Shown here piece after piece: positions 41,903 to 50,464 of a DNA stretch of 64,000 nt. The stretch spans positions 2,445,685 to 2,509,684 of the forward strand of contig NZ_CP047080.1 in NCBI RefSeq assembly GCF_030408595.1, written 5' to 3'. The position numbers and the translations under genes are program-made. A model generated the notes under the pieces. That model did no database searches, was not told the DNA's origin, and saw only the letters and a program-made list of their open reading frames with translations. The DNA is from Corynebacterium canis. Its GTDB lineage: Bacteria; Actinomycetota; Actinomycetes; Mycobacteriales; Mycobacteriaceae. Position 1 is the stretch's first letter. Each line of letters begins with the position of its first letter.

Positions 41903-42822
41903 GGGGAGTTTATTCACGGGGCTTGTTTGAGTGAACAAAAACACCGCCCGCGCTGTGGCGCGTCACCACATATAGCGAAGCCTTTGGTAAAGGATTACGG
42001 GTAGAGGATTACACCATCAAACAAGACCACCACCAAAGTTTCAATTGTTGGATGCTCCACCACGGGGATTACCGCCCAGCAACTATCCTGCCTTGTCGAA
42101 CATGCAGCCACGCTGTACGGCCAAGGCACCATGACGTATGGCTGCCGTTGTATTCCCGCTATCCAAACATGCGTCGTGGTTGTGTTGATGTACTTGCGCT
42201 TGAACATTCCGCAACAAGTCATCGCCGAGCTTTATGGCATCAGCCAAGCCACCGTCAGCCGTCTGATCAACGTACTCGGCAAGCACCTATGTGCCTACTT
42301 GCACCGCTATATCCCCACCGTCGAGTCCATCAACCCCAACGAAGACATCATTGTTGACGGCACCCTATGTCCCACCGTGGACTACCAGGACCACCTACGA
42401 AAACTACTCCGGTAAGCACCACCAAGCAGGAATGAATATCCAAGTGGCCTGCAATCTCTACCACGAACCAGTGTTTATCTCCGATCCACTGCCAGGAAGC
42501 ACCCATGACGCTGCAACATTACAGGCAACCGGACTGCTGGAATATTTTGCCAACAGCCCAGCCCGAATCATCGGTGACCGTGGCTATATCGGCTGCGCTG
42601 ATATCACCCCAGTACGGAAACCACCCGGCGGCACACTCACCGAACACGACAAAACATACAACCGTTCGGTCAACCACATCCGCTGGGCCATCGAAGCAAT
42701 CATCGCACCTCAAAGAATTCAAATGCCGAGCACTCCGCTACCGCAGACCACACCCAACATTCCGCACAACACTCTCAATAATAATCGGACTATTCTTCTT
42801 CAAACGCCATGAATAGACCCCC
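41903..42822 (+). mobile_element. IS5-like insertion sequence of a second type (about 920 bp), decayed
   Basis: The ends are related inverted repeats: GGGGAGTTTATTCACGGGGC at the left and, reading inward from the right, GGGGGTCTATTCATGGCG. The right end abuts exactly 33 nt (42823-42855) before the next CRISPR repeat, so it probably entered at a repeat-spacer boundary. There is no repeat on its left side, so flanking array DNA was lost. Confidence 0.75.
42004..42816 (+). pseudogene. Frameshifted IS5-like transposase (DDE_Tnp_4 type)
   Basis: Three pieces in different frames make one transposase. The first runs from about 42004 to VDYQDH and includes the HTH QQVIAELYGISQATVSRLIN and the first Asp in IIVDGTLCP. 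A second carries YSGKHHQAGMNIQVACN, PLPGSTHDAATL and GDRGYIG. The third, from about 42705, ends SIIIGLFFFKRHE. There is no start codon in the N-terminal piece. It is only distantly related to the transposase at 33220-34002. Confidence 0.82.
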
Positions 42823-43052
42823 ATGCGCAGCTAGAAGAGCGAAGACTCCTGTTTCGTTTTCCCCGCTCACGCGGGGATGTTCCGGGGCGCCTGAGCTGCG
42901 CCGCAGCCTGCGGCAAGTTTTCCCCGCTCACGTCGCGCAGGGATGTTCCGTCTATCAGGGGGTTTGAGAACTGAACCCCAACATTTTCCCCGCTCACGCG
43001 GGGATGCTCCGGATCATAAGCTTGCCGAACTCCGAACTACACGCGTTTTCCC
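42823..43052 (+). CRISPR. CRISPR array, third block with degenerate repeats
   Basis: A 33-nt spacer (42823-42855) is followed by a perfect repeat (42856-42883). Then come a repeat with a 5-nt insertion in the stem (42917-42949), a repeat with two substitutions (ATTTT start, ATGCTCC end; 42983-43010) and only the first 8 nt of another (43045-43052). Decay increases away from the leader, as expected for the oldest end. Confidence 0.9.
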
Positions 43053-43091
43053 TCCGGCGTACCTTGCTATTGAAGATGCGAACTTTCGGAA

Positions 43092-43261
43092 GCTTCCCCA
43101 TGACGGTCACGAAGACGTGGAAGGAAGGTTCAAAATGTCTGTGCAGATCACTCCGGCTAGCCGGGGTGACGCCGCGGCAGTTGTATTTGTGGCGGCGGCA
43201 GCTTGCGGCGGGCACGCTCGACATCGGGTTAACACCGCGAAAAAAATATTCCTATGAGTGA
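43092..43261 (+). pseudogene. OrfA-like transposase fragment with helix-turn-helix
   Basis: The frame reads MTVTKTWKEGSKCLCRSLRL and then AGVTPRQLYLWRRQLAAGTL, an HTH of the kind found in IS3-type OrfA proteins. It has about 55 residues and ends in a TGA that overlaps the next ORF. It is probably a remnant. Confidence 0.4.
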
Positions 43262-43541
43262 TGAAAATATCGTGGAGTTTTCTCGGCTGACACAGCGCAA
43301 TCAGGAATTGGAGGCGCTTAACGCCGAGCTGGGGGCGGAGCGTGCGAAGCTGGAGACCGAGCGCGCGAAGTGGGAGACTGCGCGCGCGAAGTGGGAAACA
43401 CGTCACGCCAAATTGGAGGCGCGGATCGCTGAATTGGAAAAGGTGGTTGCGGATAAGGATGCTGCCACCACTGCGCATGCCAAGGCGGTGGAGGCGATGG
43501 GAAAAGCTATCGCCGCCATGCAAAAATATACCGATCGTTGA
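43254..43541 (+). CDS. Coiled-coil protein of the transposon remnant
   Basis: The 95-aa product is almost entirely a charged heptad-type coiled coil (ERAKLETERAKWETARAKWE and similar repeats). It overlaps the preceding OrfA-like frame and the following OrfB-like frame by a few nucleotides, as in an operon. The length and composition suggest an accessory or leucine-zipper part of a transposase system. No specific function is assigned. Confidence 0.45.
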   Translation: MSDENIVEFSRLTQRNQELEALNAELGAERAKLETERAKWETARAKWETRHAKLEARIAELEKVVADKDAATTAHAKAVEAMGKAIAAMQKYTDR

Positions 43542-43969
43542 TGCGTGGTGGCCGGAAACTTTCCCCAGAGCAGCAAGCCGATTTCGATGAGTTCGTTAAG
43601 CTTGAAGACCATATTTTAGAGTTGCTTGCGGCGGCTGGCTATACCCAAAACGCGGCGTTGAAGCTGCTTGGGCTTGCGAAAACAACCCTGTATTACCGGC
43701 GGCATCCGCGGCCGAAGAAACCACCACAACACCCAAAGGCCGCGCCGCCGAAAACGATTAGCGCCCCGGAGCGTCAACGTATCGCCGCATTGCTTCGCGA
43801 CGGTCGTGAGCAGGGATTATCGGTCTATAAAATCTTTTTCAGCCATGTCGATTCCGAGGAGCCCTTGCTCGGCGGATTGCGAACGTTTTACCGCGTGAAC
43901 AATGAAATCAAAACGGTGCCAGCACCGCTGCGCCACAGCAATGAATTCGGGTTTTCCCCGCTCACGTAA
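43538..43969 (+). pseudogene. Truncated OrfB-like transposase running into a CRISPR repeat
   Basis: The frame encodes ELLAAAGYTQNAALKLLGLA followed by KTTLYYRRHPRP, then ISAPERQRIAALLRDGREQG and LRTFYRVNNEI. This matches the N-terminal region (HTH_21 type) of IS3-family OrfB. The DDE catalytic core is missing; the last residues (FGFSPLT) are read from the degenerate repeat at 43951. It is therefore a 5' fragment. Confidence 0.65.
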
Positions 43970-44161
43970 GCATGTACCGCGATGCAATACCACATGGTAG
44001 CATAGATGCTAGTTCTCCCCGCCCTCGTGGGGATGTTCCGTGTCGGACACGATACTTACAGTTTTCAACCTTGTTTTCCCTGTTCACGCGGGGATGTTCC
44101 GTCCTCTACCGAAGTAGAGGAAGCCAGCTCCATGTCGTCCCTGCTTACGCGGGGTATTTAA
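43951..44161 (+). CRISPR. CRISPR array, terminal degenerate repeats
   Basis: Four degenerate repeats start at 43951, 44012, 44073 and 44134, exactly 61 bp apart. Each has several substitutions (for example CGTAAGCATGTACC, CCTCGTGGGGATGTTCC, CCTGTTCACGCGGGGATG, TTACGCGGGGTATTT). The 33-nt spacers are preserved. These are the oldest, leader-distal units. Confidence 0.88.
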
Positions 44162-44327
44162 ATTATCAAGAAGGTTATCCAGTAGCCCACTCTTGGCCCC
44201 ATTTCACGCCTCACCGCCGCCTCCATGCGCCCACGCTCGCACCTTTAGTCGAATTACACATTTTTAATCATCGTTAGATCCTCTAATTTCTATAGCTTTA
44301 GGTATTTCCGGTCTCTACGCTAGTTTT

Positions 44328-45824
44328 ATGACTACTGGATCTGCGACACCTGTTGCTTCGGAAGGAAAAGCTCCCGAGCATGGCCGGACGTTTTTCGGCC
44401 ACCCATGGGGCTTAGCAAACCTGTTTGGCGTTGAAGTTTGGGAGCGGTTTAGCTTCTACGGCATGCAGGCCATTTTGGTGTTTTATTTGTACCACTCGGC
44501 CTCCGATGGCGGCCTTGGGCTTGATGAAACTGTTGCTACCGCCATTGTTGGCGCGTACGGCGGCATGGTCTATCTCGCCTGCATCGGTGGCGGCTGGGTT
44601 GCAGATAGAATTCTCGGCCCGGAGAGAACTCTGTTCTATTCGGCCATTTTGATTATGATCGGCCATATTTCGCTATCGCTGATTCCGGGGTATCCGGGCC
44701 TCGTCATTGGCCTCGTTTCGATTGCGCTTGGCTCGGGCGGTTTGAAAACCACGGCGTCGACAGTTCTTGGCGAGCTGTACGAGAAGGACGACCCGCGGCG
44801 CGATGGCGGTTTCTCCATCTTCTATATGGGTATCAATATCGGCGCGCTATTCGGCCCGCTGCTTACCGGCTGGGGTTGGGGGCAGTTCGGATTCCACTTC
44901 GGTTTCGGCCTCGCAGCAATCGGCATGGCAATCGGCTTGACGCAATACACGCTGCTGCGTAAGCGTTCGTTGGGCAATGCCGGGCGCCGCGTTTCCAATC
45001 CGCTGCCTAAGGGAAAGTACTTGCCCTATTCAATTATTGCCGTTCTTGTGGTGGTGATTATCGTTGTGGTCACCCAATCGGGCATCATTCAACCCGGCCA
45101 GCTTTCAAACGTTGTGTCTATTATCGCGGGGTTGTCGGCAATCATTCTGTTCCTGCAGATGTTTATGTCGCACGAAACCACCCCGGCGGAAAAGCGCCGC
45201 CTCCTCGGCTTCATTCCTATGTTCCTTGCGTCGGTGGCCTTTTTCTCTATTTTCCAACAGCAATTCACGGTGCTCGCCGTGTATTCGGACCAACGCCTCA
45301 ACCGCACGTTCGGTTCTATTGAAATCACCCCGGCGTGGGTTAACTCCATCAACCCCGTGTTCATCATTATTTTCGCCGGCGTTTTCGCCACAATGTGGCT
45401 GAAACTTGGGGACCGTCAACCATCCAGCCCCGTAAAGTACGCCCTCGCCTTGATCGTTGTCGGCTCGGCACCGTTCTTCTTTATCCCGTTCGCGGGCGGC
45501 GGGCCTAACTCCACCCCGTTCCTGCTCATCGTGTGGATCCTGTTTATCTTTACGGTGGCTGAGCTCCTCATCTCCCCGGTCGGATTGTCGCTTGCCACCA
45601 AGGTAGCGCCGCACGCGTTCCCCACGCGCATGATGAGTTTGCACATGCTATCGCTGTCCATCGGCACCGCGCTTTCGGGCACGCTTGCGGGCTTTTACAA
45701 CCCCAACGATGGGGCCGCCGAGCAAACATATTTCATGTCCCTCGGCACCACGGCAATCTTGCTCGGCGTGATCATGTGGTTGCTGGCCAAGCCGATCATC
45801 AAGGCTTTCGGCGGGATCCGCTAA
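44328..45824 (+). CDS. POT/PTR2-family proton-dependent oligopeptide transporter
   Basis: This 498-aa MFS permease imports di- and tripeptides with protons. The N-terminal family motif is FGVEVWERFSFYGMQAILVF, followed by SGGLKTTASTVLGELYEKDD and FSIFYMGINIGALFGPLLTG, the PTR2 signature. About 12-14 hydrophobic segments are present, with HAFPTRMMSLHMLSLSIGTA near the C-terminus. The start is the ATG at 44328, within 170 bp of the last degenerate CRISPR repeat. It appears monocistronic. Confidence 0.92.
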   Translation: MTTGSATPVASEGKAPEHGRTFFGHPWGLANLFGVEVWERFSFYGMQAILVFYLYHSASDGGLGLDETVATAIVGAYGGMVYLACIGGGWVADRILGPERTLFYSAILIMIGHISLSLIPGYPGLVIGLVSIALGSGGLKTTASTVLGELYEKDDPRRDGGFSIFYMGINIGALFGPLLTGWGWGQFGFHFGFGLAAIGMAIGLTQYTLLRKRSLGNAGRRVSNPLPKGKYLPYSIIAVLVVVIIVVVTQSGIIQPGQLSNVVSIIAGLSAIILFLQMFMSHETTPAEKRRLLGFIPMFLASVAFFSIFQQQFTVLAVYSDQRLNRTFGSIEITPAWVNSINPVFIIIFAGVFATMWLKLGDRQPSSPVKYALALIVVGSAPFFFIPFAGGGPNSTPFLLIVWILFIFTVAELLISPVGLSLATKVAPHAFPTRMMSLHMLSLSIGTALSGTLAGFYNPNDGAAEQTYFMSLGTTAILLGVIMWLLAKPIIKAFGGIR

Positions 45825-45887
45825 CCGGCCACAACCAACCGCACCCGCCACAACCAACCACCCCCCACCAACCCCCGCCGCCCCGCG

Positions 45888-46361
45888 CTAACCCCGCGGC
45901 GCGGCGGTGAAGGGTGCCATAAAGGCTTTGGCCTCGCCAAATGCCTGGTTTAGCTCCCATGTTGCGGCGGTGCCGTCGCCATCGATGTCGATCGCCACGG
46001 GTTCCTGCCGGGCCACGGCCTCGGTTATTGCTGCGGTGCAGGTGCGTTCTGTCTCCACTGCGTTGTCCGCGTCCGTAGCACCGATTTGCGCGGCAAAGTC
46101 GCGGCAATAGCTGTGGTCGATGTCCAGCGCCATTGGGTCCGCGTGCTGTCCCACGGCGCTTCCCTCCTGCTGCGCCGAGCCCGCCGCCGCATCCCCACCA
46201 ACACCGACACCAACGCCAACGCCCGCACCCTCGGGCACGGGCGTGATGGATATGGCGTGAGGGCTTGTGGCGGGGGCCGGCGTGGGCTCCAGGTTACAAG
46301 CAACTAGTGCCGCGGAAGTGGCCGCTATGCTGCAGGCCACCAGGAAGGTACGCACGAGCAC
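45888..46361 (-). CDS. Putative secreted lipoprotein
   Basis: The 157-aa product has an N-terminal signal peptide with a lipobox ending LVAC (Cys22), so it should be anchored to the outer face of the cytoplasmic membrane. A Pro/Ala-rich linker with a GVGVGVGVG run follows, then a 90-residue domain with two further cysteines (SYCRDF, ERTCTA) that could form a disulfide. I recognise no enzyme family. It lies 26 bp downstream of the L,D-transpeptidase gene on the same strand and may be co-transcribed with it. Confidence 0.7.
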   Translation of the reverse strand: MLVRTFLVACSIAATSAALVACNLEPTPAPATSPHAISITPVPEGAGVGVGVGVGGDAAAGSAQQEGSAVGQHADPMALDIDHSYCRDFAAQIGATDADNAVETERTCTAAITEAVARQEPVAIDIDGDGTAATWELNQAFGEAKAFMAPFTAAPRG

Positions 46362-46387
46362 TCCTTTCCACGGCGTCGAGAAGCGCG

Positions 46388-47578
46388 TTACTTATCGACG
46401 TTGCCTGCTTTCCAGGTTTCCCACGGGATGTTCCAATCTCCCAACCCATCGTAGCCTGATAATTCCCCACCTATCGTGTTTTTAATGATCACCACGTCGC
46501 CGCGTTTCACGTTGTCTTGGAACCACTGCGCGTTGGCAGTAGATACATTGATACACCCGTGCGAAACGTTTTGGCTTCCTTGTGCCCACGTCGACCATGG
46601 CGCCGCGTGCACGTAAATACCAGACCAGGAAATCTGGGTGGCAAATTGCACGTCAGTGCGGTAGCCGTCCGCGGAATTCACATCCAAACCGTAGGTTGAG
46701 GAATCCATCACCATTTGGGGGTTACGGTCGCCTACTACGTAGGTGCCGTTGGGCGTTGGGAACTTCGCCGACCCCATGGAAACAGGCATGGAGTTTACCT
46801 GCTCCCCGCCGCGGGAAATGGTCATAATCTTCGTTGCATCATCGACTTCGGCGATTACGCTATCGCCGACGGTGAAGGAAGATTGGTTGTCCAGCCCGCC
46901 GTATACTCCCTCGCCAAGATCCACGCCGTAAAGCTTGGCGTCCACTGTTACCTGCGTGCCCGGCTCCCAAAAGTTTTCTGGGCGCCAGCGCAGTACGCTA
47001 TCGCTAATCCAATAGAAGGCGCCTTCCACCTTCGGTTCCGTGGTGATCGTGATGGCATCCTGCACCGCCTTGCGGTTCGGGATACCCACGCCGAATTGGA
47101 AGGATACGGTTTGGCCGATCCCCACCACCGATTCTGGGATTGGGGATAGTGCTACGTTGGCCTCCGCCGCTGGTTTCACCGTGGAAAACGTGGTGTGCAC
47201 CTTTTCACCCTCGCTAGTCACGGCGTCAATGGTGTAATCACGGTAGAACCCTAGCTCCTCGGTGGTGGTCCAGGACTTCCCGTCCGAAGCTAGCTCCGCG
47301 GCTACTACTTTGCCTTCTTGGTTCGTCATGGTCACCTCTTTGAGGCGCGCCTTTTTCGTCTTTATTGTGACCGGCTCGGCCGGATTCACGTCAACAGCTC
47401 CGTTTTTCACACTTACTTCGGGCTTTTCAGGTGCCGCTTTCGTAGTGGAGGCCGCGGAACTATCGGTACCACCATTATCAATGGTGCATCCGGCGAGCAA
47501 TGCCGCCGCTGCGGTTACGGCGAGTATCGCCGCACCAACACGGCCCATTCTGGAACGGGCCACACCAGAAACACTCAT
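46388..47578 (-). CDS. L,D-transpeptidase (YkuD family) lipoprotein
   Basis: The enzyme forms 3-3 cross-links in peptidoglycan. I start it at the ATG at 47578 (396 aa), giving a lipoprotein signal MSVSGVARSRMGRVGAAILA with lipobox LLAGC (Cys31). An upstream open frame of 53 codons has no such logic. Two Ig-like domains span about 50-240. The YkuD catalytic domain has HAAPWSTWAQGSQNVSHGCI with His340 and catalytic Cys342, and ends near a C-terminal WNIPWETW segment. The layout matches mycobacterial LdtMt2-type proteins and corynebacterial homologues. Confidence 0.9.
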   Translation of the reverse strand: MSVSGVARSRMGRVGAAILAVTAAAALLAGCTIDNGGTDSSAASTTKAAPEKPEVSVKNGAVDVNPAEPVTIKTKKARLKEVTMTNQEGKVVAAELASDGKSWTTTEELGFYRDYTIDAVTSEGEKVHTTFSTVKPAAEANVALSPIPESVVGIGQTVSFQFGVGIPNRKAVQDAITITTEPKVEGAFYWISDSVLRWRPENFWEPGTQVTVDAKLYGVDLGEGVYGGLDNQSSFTVGDSVIAEVDDATKIMTISRGGEQVNSMPVSMGSAKFPTPNGTYVVGDRNPQMVMDSSTYGLDVNSADGYRTDVQFATQISWSGIYVHAAPWSTWAQGSQNVSHGCINVSTANAQWFQDNVKRGDVVIIKNTIGGELSGYDGLGDWNIPWETWKAGNVDK

Positions 47579-47972
47579 CCTCAACTGTCTTTCTGCCACC
47601 AACCTCAACAGGTACATGCACGGTGTGCACGCCACCCGAGAATACACCGCACGTCTGCCCAAAAGATGACGGTTTTCCAGGCGAACAAAAAACGTTGCCG
47701 AAACGTTGCAAAAGCCCCCGGTTGCCTCGTGCACCACCTATAAGCTGCGGGTTTGCGTTTTACAAAAGTTACGCGACCCCCAATTGCGCCCCAAAAATAA
47801 TCCCCCAATGCGGCCCATACACGGCCTCCCCGCACGGCCCGCCCTCGCACCGCTTTTCGACGCCGCGCCTCCCCAAAACACCGCGCCAAACCCAACCGTA
47901 AAAAGGGCCGCTGACCAGCCGATTTGCCCTGACTCCATAGTGCGGGTTATATTCTATCTCGTTGCACAGCAC
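47579..47972. other. Intergenic region between ldt and tRNA-Lys
   Basis: No supportable gene was found in these 394 bp. It should hold the ldt promoter (minus strand) and the tRNA promoter (plus strand); TATATTCTATC just before the tRNA may include the -10. Confidence 0.4.
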
Positions 47973-48048
<76 letters not shown>

Positions 48049-48054
48049 CCTAAG

Positions 48055-48088
48055 CCGGCACTGAGGTATACTTCAGTGCCGGTTTTTT
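48055..48088 (+). terminator. Intrinsic terminator of tRNA-Lys
   Basis: CCGGCACTGA and TTCAGTGCCGG pair around a short loop, followed by six T, 7 nt after the tRNA CCA. Confidence 0.92.
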
Positions 48089-48220
48089 GTTGCGCGCGGA
48101 TGCGCTTTCCCCCACCCACCCCCGATTCTCATTGCCTGTAAGTTAATTTAGGCAGCAAACTATCTGCGCCCATTCCGCACGGTCGCGTCCCAGGCGCTTT
48201 CGCATTGGATAGCCGCGTTA

Positions 48221-48508
48221 TTAGCGTTGCGCCAGAATTAATTGCAATTCGCGTAGGTCGCGGTGGTATTTGCGGCTGCGGCGGATGCTTAGGCCCACGC
48301 CAAGGACTACTACGCCTGCAATACCGCCGAGGATGAGTTGTACGCGAGGGTCTTTGAGGCGTTCGAGGAGGCCTTTGCGTGCGTCGTCCACGAGGTTTTG
48401 TGGTCGGCTGCGCTCTGCGATCTGGTCGAGGGTGCCTGCCAGTTGGCGGCGGGTACGTTCGATGTCGCGCTCGATGGCGTCAATATTGCGGGCCACGTCG
48501 TTCTCCAC
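48221..48508 (-). CDS. DUF3618 domain-containing membrane protein
   Basis: This is a 95-aa protein with an N-terminal helical DUF3618 segment (IEREIERTR-type sequence; here AIERDIERTRRQLAGTLDQI) and a single C-terminal transmembrane helix, LILGGIAGVVVLGVGLSI, followed by basic residues. Members are common in actinobacteria and their function is not known. The gene faces away from bcp, sharing the intergenic region 48509-48713. Confidence 0.85.
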   Translation of the reverse strand: MENDVARNIDAIERDIERTRRQLAGTLDQIAERSRPQNLVDDARKGLLERLKDPRVQLILGGIAGVVVLGVGLSIRRSRKYHRDLRELQLILAQR

Positions 48509-48713
48509 GTCTTGGTCGATGTGTACGTTAATTACCGTTAACGGTAGTTCATGGGAGTTGTGTGTGCACGCCCACCCTCCTACCTGCGCTTTTCGACGCC
48601 GCGCTTATGCTTTCCACCGTAGCGGGTCGCCGTTTTTACCTGCGGAAAGGATCGCATTGCATGCTCGGACCCTGGGGGTACCCAATTTCTGGGGTCACGG
48701 TATTGTTAACAAC

Positions 48714-49184
48714 ATGACTGATTCAGTACGCCTTGCTATTGGTGATGCGGCGCCGGCTTTTTCCTTAGAAGATGATGCGGGTAACACTGTGTCCTTGGGT
48801 GATTTCGCGGGCGAGCGGGTCATTGTGTACTTCTACCCGCGGGCGAATACGCCTGGGTGCACGAAGGAGGCCTGCGATTTTCGGGATAGTTTGGGGCAAT
48901 TGAACGGTCTTGATTTGAAGGTGGTAGGCATTTCGCCGGATACGCCGGAGAAATTGGCTAAGTTCCGCGAGGATCATGAGTTGAATTTCCCGTTGCTTTC
49001 GGATCCCGAGAAATCGACAATGCGGGCGTGGGGTGCGTTTGGGGAAAAGAAGAATTACGGCAAGGTTGTCCAAGGCGTGATTCGTTCTACCTTTATTGTT
49101 GGCGCCGATGGCAAGATCGAGCAGGCGTTTTATAATGTGCGGGCGACGGGCCATGTGGCCCGGATCTTGCGAGATTTGGAATAG
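48714..49184 (+). CDS. bcp: Thioredoxin-dependent thiol peroxidase (peroxiredoxin Q/BCP)
   Basis: The enzyme reduces hydroperoxides. The 156-aa product has YPRANTPGCTKEACDFRDSL with peroxidatic Cys49 and resolving Cys54 in the BCP spacing. ISPDTPEKLAKFREDHELNF is also typical. The ATG at 48714 fits the family N-terminus; the open frame continues upstream but overlaps the DUF3618 gene. The TetR gene follows after 4 nt. The bcp-fasR-acpS order is also found in Corynebacterium glutamicum. Confidence 0.93.
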   Translation: MTDSVRLAIGDAAPAFSLEDDAGNTVSLGDFAGERVIVYFYPRANTPGCTKEACDFRDSLGQLNGLDLKVVGISPDTPEKLAKFREDHELNFPLLSDPEKSTMRAWGAFGEKKNYGKVVQGVIRSTFIVGADGKIEQAFYNVRATGHVARILRDLE

Positions 49185-49188
49185 GTGT

Positions 49189-49833
49189 ATGTCGGATCTA
49201 GTGGAGGATTCGGAGATCCTCGTCCCTCGAAAGCGCCCTGCGCAGCAGCGGAGCCGCGAGAAGTATTCGCGGATTCTGGCGGCGGCCCGCGGGGTGCTTG
49301 TGGACGTCGGCTTTGAATCTTTTACATTCGATGAGGTGGCTCGTCGGGCGGGTGTGCCGATCGGCACGTTGTATCAGTATTTTGCCAATAAGTATGTGAT
49401 GATCTGCGAGCTGGATCGTCAGGATACCGCCGGGGTGGTTTCGGAGCTGACCAAGTTTTCCACCCGCGTCCCGGCGTTGCAATGGCCGGACTTTCTGGAT
49501 GAGTTTATTGATCACCTGGCTTCCCTGTGGCACGACGATCCATCCCGGCGGGCGGTGTGGCACGCGGTACAATCCACGCCCGCGACGCGCGCCACGGCGG
49601 CGGCAACTGAGCAAGAAGTCTTAGAAATCATAGCGAAAGTGATGCGGCCGCTCGCCACAACGGCTTCGGATGCGGAGCGTTTTGCGCTGGCGGGGATCAT
49701 GGTGCATACGGTGTCTTCGCTGCTGAACTATGCCGTGCGCGACCATCAATTAAACGAGCCGCGTTTCCGAACAACTGTGGCAGAAATCAAACGCATGATC
49801 TTAGCGTATCTGTTTGCTGTGGCAACGATGTAG
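49189..49833 (+). CDS. fasR: TetR-family regulator, probable fatty-acid synthesis regulator FasR
   Basis: The 214-aa protein has an N-terminal TetR helix-turn-helix (about 25-70: SRILAAARGVLVDVGFESFT, then FDEVARRAGVPIGTLYQYFA) and a C-terminal helical ligand domain. I start it at the ATG at 49189, which encodes MSDLVEDSEIL. The FasR identity rests on its position directly after bcp and near acpS and fas, as in C. glutamicum, where FasR controls fas and acetyl-CoA carboxylase genes. Sequence alone shows only TetR membership, so the assignment is inferred from context. It probably shares a transcript with bcp. Confidence 0.75.
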   Translation: MSDLVEDSEILVPRKRPAQQRSREKYSRILAAARGVLVDVGFESFTFDEVARRAGVPIGTLYQYFANKYVMICELDRQDTAGVVSELTKFSTRVPALQWPDFLDEFIDHLASLWHDDPSRRAVWHAVQSTPATRATAAATEQEVLEIIAKVMRPLATTASDAERFALAGIMVHTVSSLLNYAVRDHQLNEPRFRTTVAEIKRMILAYLFAVATM

Positions 49834-49894
49834 CCTTGCTATGAGTTTCCGGCAGGCCTATCGCGCTTACCTCATTCGGGTTAGACTGTGCCAC

Positions 49895-50464
49895 ATGAAG
49901 GCACTCGTGATTGTTGATGTTCAAAACGATTTCTGCCCAGGGGGCTCCCTTGCCACCATCCATGGTTCCGAAGTAGCCGCCGGCATCACGGAACACATTC
50001 GCGCAGCTGAGGGGCGCTATTCCCATATCGTTGCAACCAAGGATTGGCACGTCTCCCCGGCCGGGCACTTCTCCCCCCACCCCGACTTCATTGATACCTG
50101 GCCGGTACATTGCGTGGCAGATACCGCCGGTTCGGACTTTCACAAGAACCTCGATGCAGACCTCATCGATGCGGTGTTCCACAAGGGCGAACACACGGCC
50201 GCCTACTCCGGTTTCGAAGGCCACCTGGCCGGTTCTTCGATCGGACTTGCGGATTGGCTGCGGGACCACGGCATCACGGAATTGACCATCGTCGGCATCG
50301 CCACGGACTTCTGCGTCAAGGCCACCGCGCTCGACGCCGTGCGCGAGGGCTTCCAGGTGGAAATCCTGCACGACCTCACCGCAGCTGTCGGCGACCCGCA
50401 GCCCGCGCTGGATCAGATGCGGGAGGCGGGGGTGTCGATAAGCAAAACGCTCGCCGCAGCGTAA
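49895..50464 (+). CDS. pncA: Nicotinamidase
   Basis: The enzyme deamidates nicotinamide to nicotinate for NAD salvage. The 189-aa isochorismatase-fold protein has the catalytic triad Asp8 (VIVDVQNDF), Lys97 (VFHKGEH) and Cys140 (GIATDFCVKATALDA), and metal ligands Asp50, His52 and His58 (KDWHVSPAGHFSPH). The start is the ATG at 49895; an upstream in-frame extension has no family match. Its last 52 bp overlap the converging acpS gene. Confidence 0.93.
   Translation: MKALVIVDVQNDFCPGGSLATIHGSEVAAGITEHIRAAEGRYSHIVATKDWHVSPAGHFSPHPDFIDTWPVHCVADTAGSDFHKNLDADLIDAVFHKGEHTAAYSGFEGHLAGSSIGLADWLRDHGITELTIVGIATDFCVKATALDAVREGFQVEILHDLTAAVGDPQPALDQMREAGVSISKTLAAA

Larger units (their letters stand above)
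43053..43950 (+). mobile_element. Remnant of a transposable element inserted in the distal array
   Basis: This stretch breaks the array between the truncated repeat at 43045-43052 and the degenerate repeat at 43951. It carries three short overlapping frames resembling OrfA, a coiled-coil protein and the N-terminal part of OrfB of an IS3-like element. No terminal inverted repeats or target duplication could be identified. Confidence 0.6.

Noticed and set aside
22558..43969. Many long plus-strand open frames made of FPRSRGDVP / FSPLTRGCS / VFPAHAGMF units, up to about 395 codons
   Set aside because: These are translations of the CRISPR repeat in three frames. The 61-bp period shifts frame each unit, and the repeat has no stop codon. 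They are not proteins.
46416..46434. TTTCCCACGGGATGTTCC in the L,D-transpeptidase gene resembles the end of the CRISPR repeat
   Set aside because: It lies inside a well-supported coding region (encoding WNIPWETWK on the minus strand), lacks the stem arms, and has no neighbouring unit. Chance is the simplest explanation.
48270..48713. Long upstream extension of the bcp frame
   Set aside because: It runs antisense through the DUF3618 gene and has no BCP similarity.
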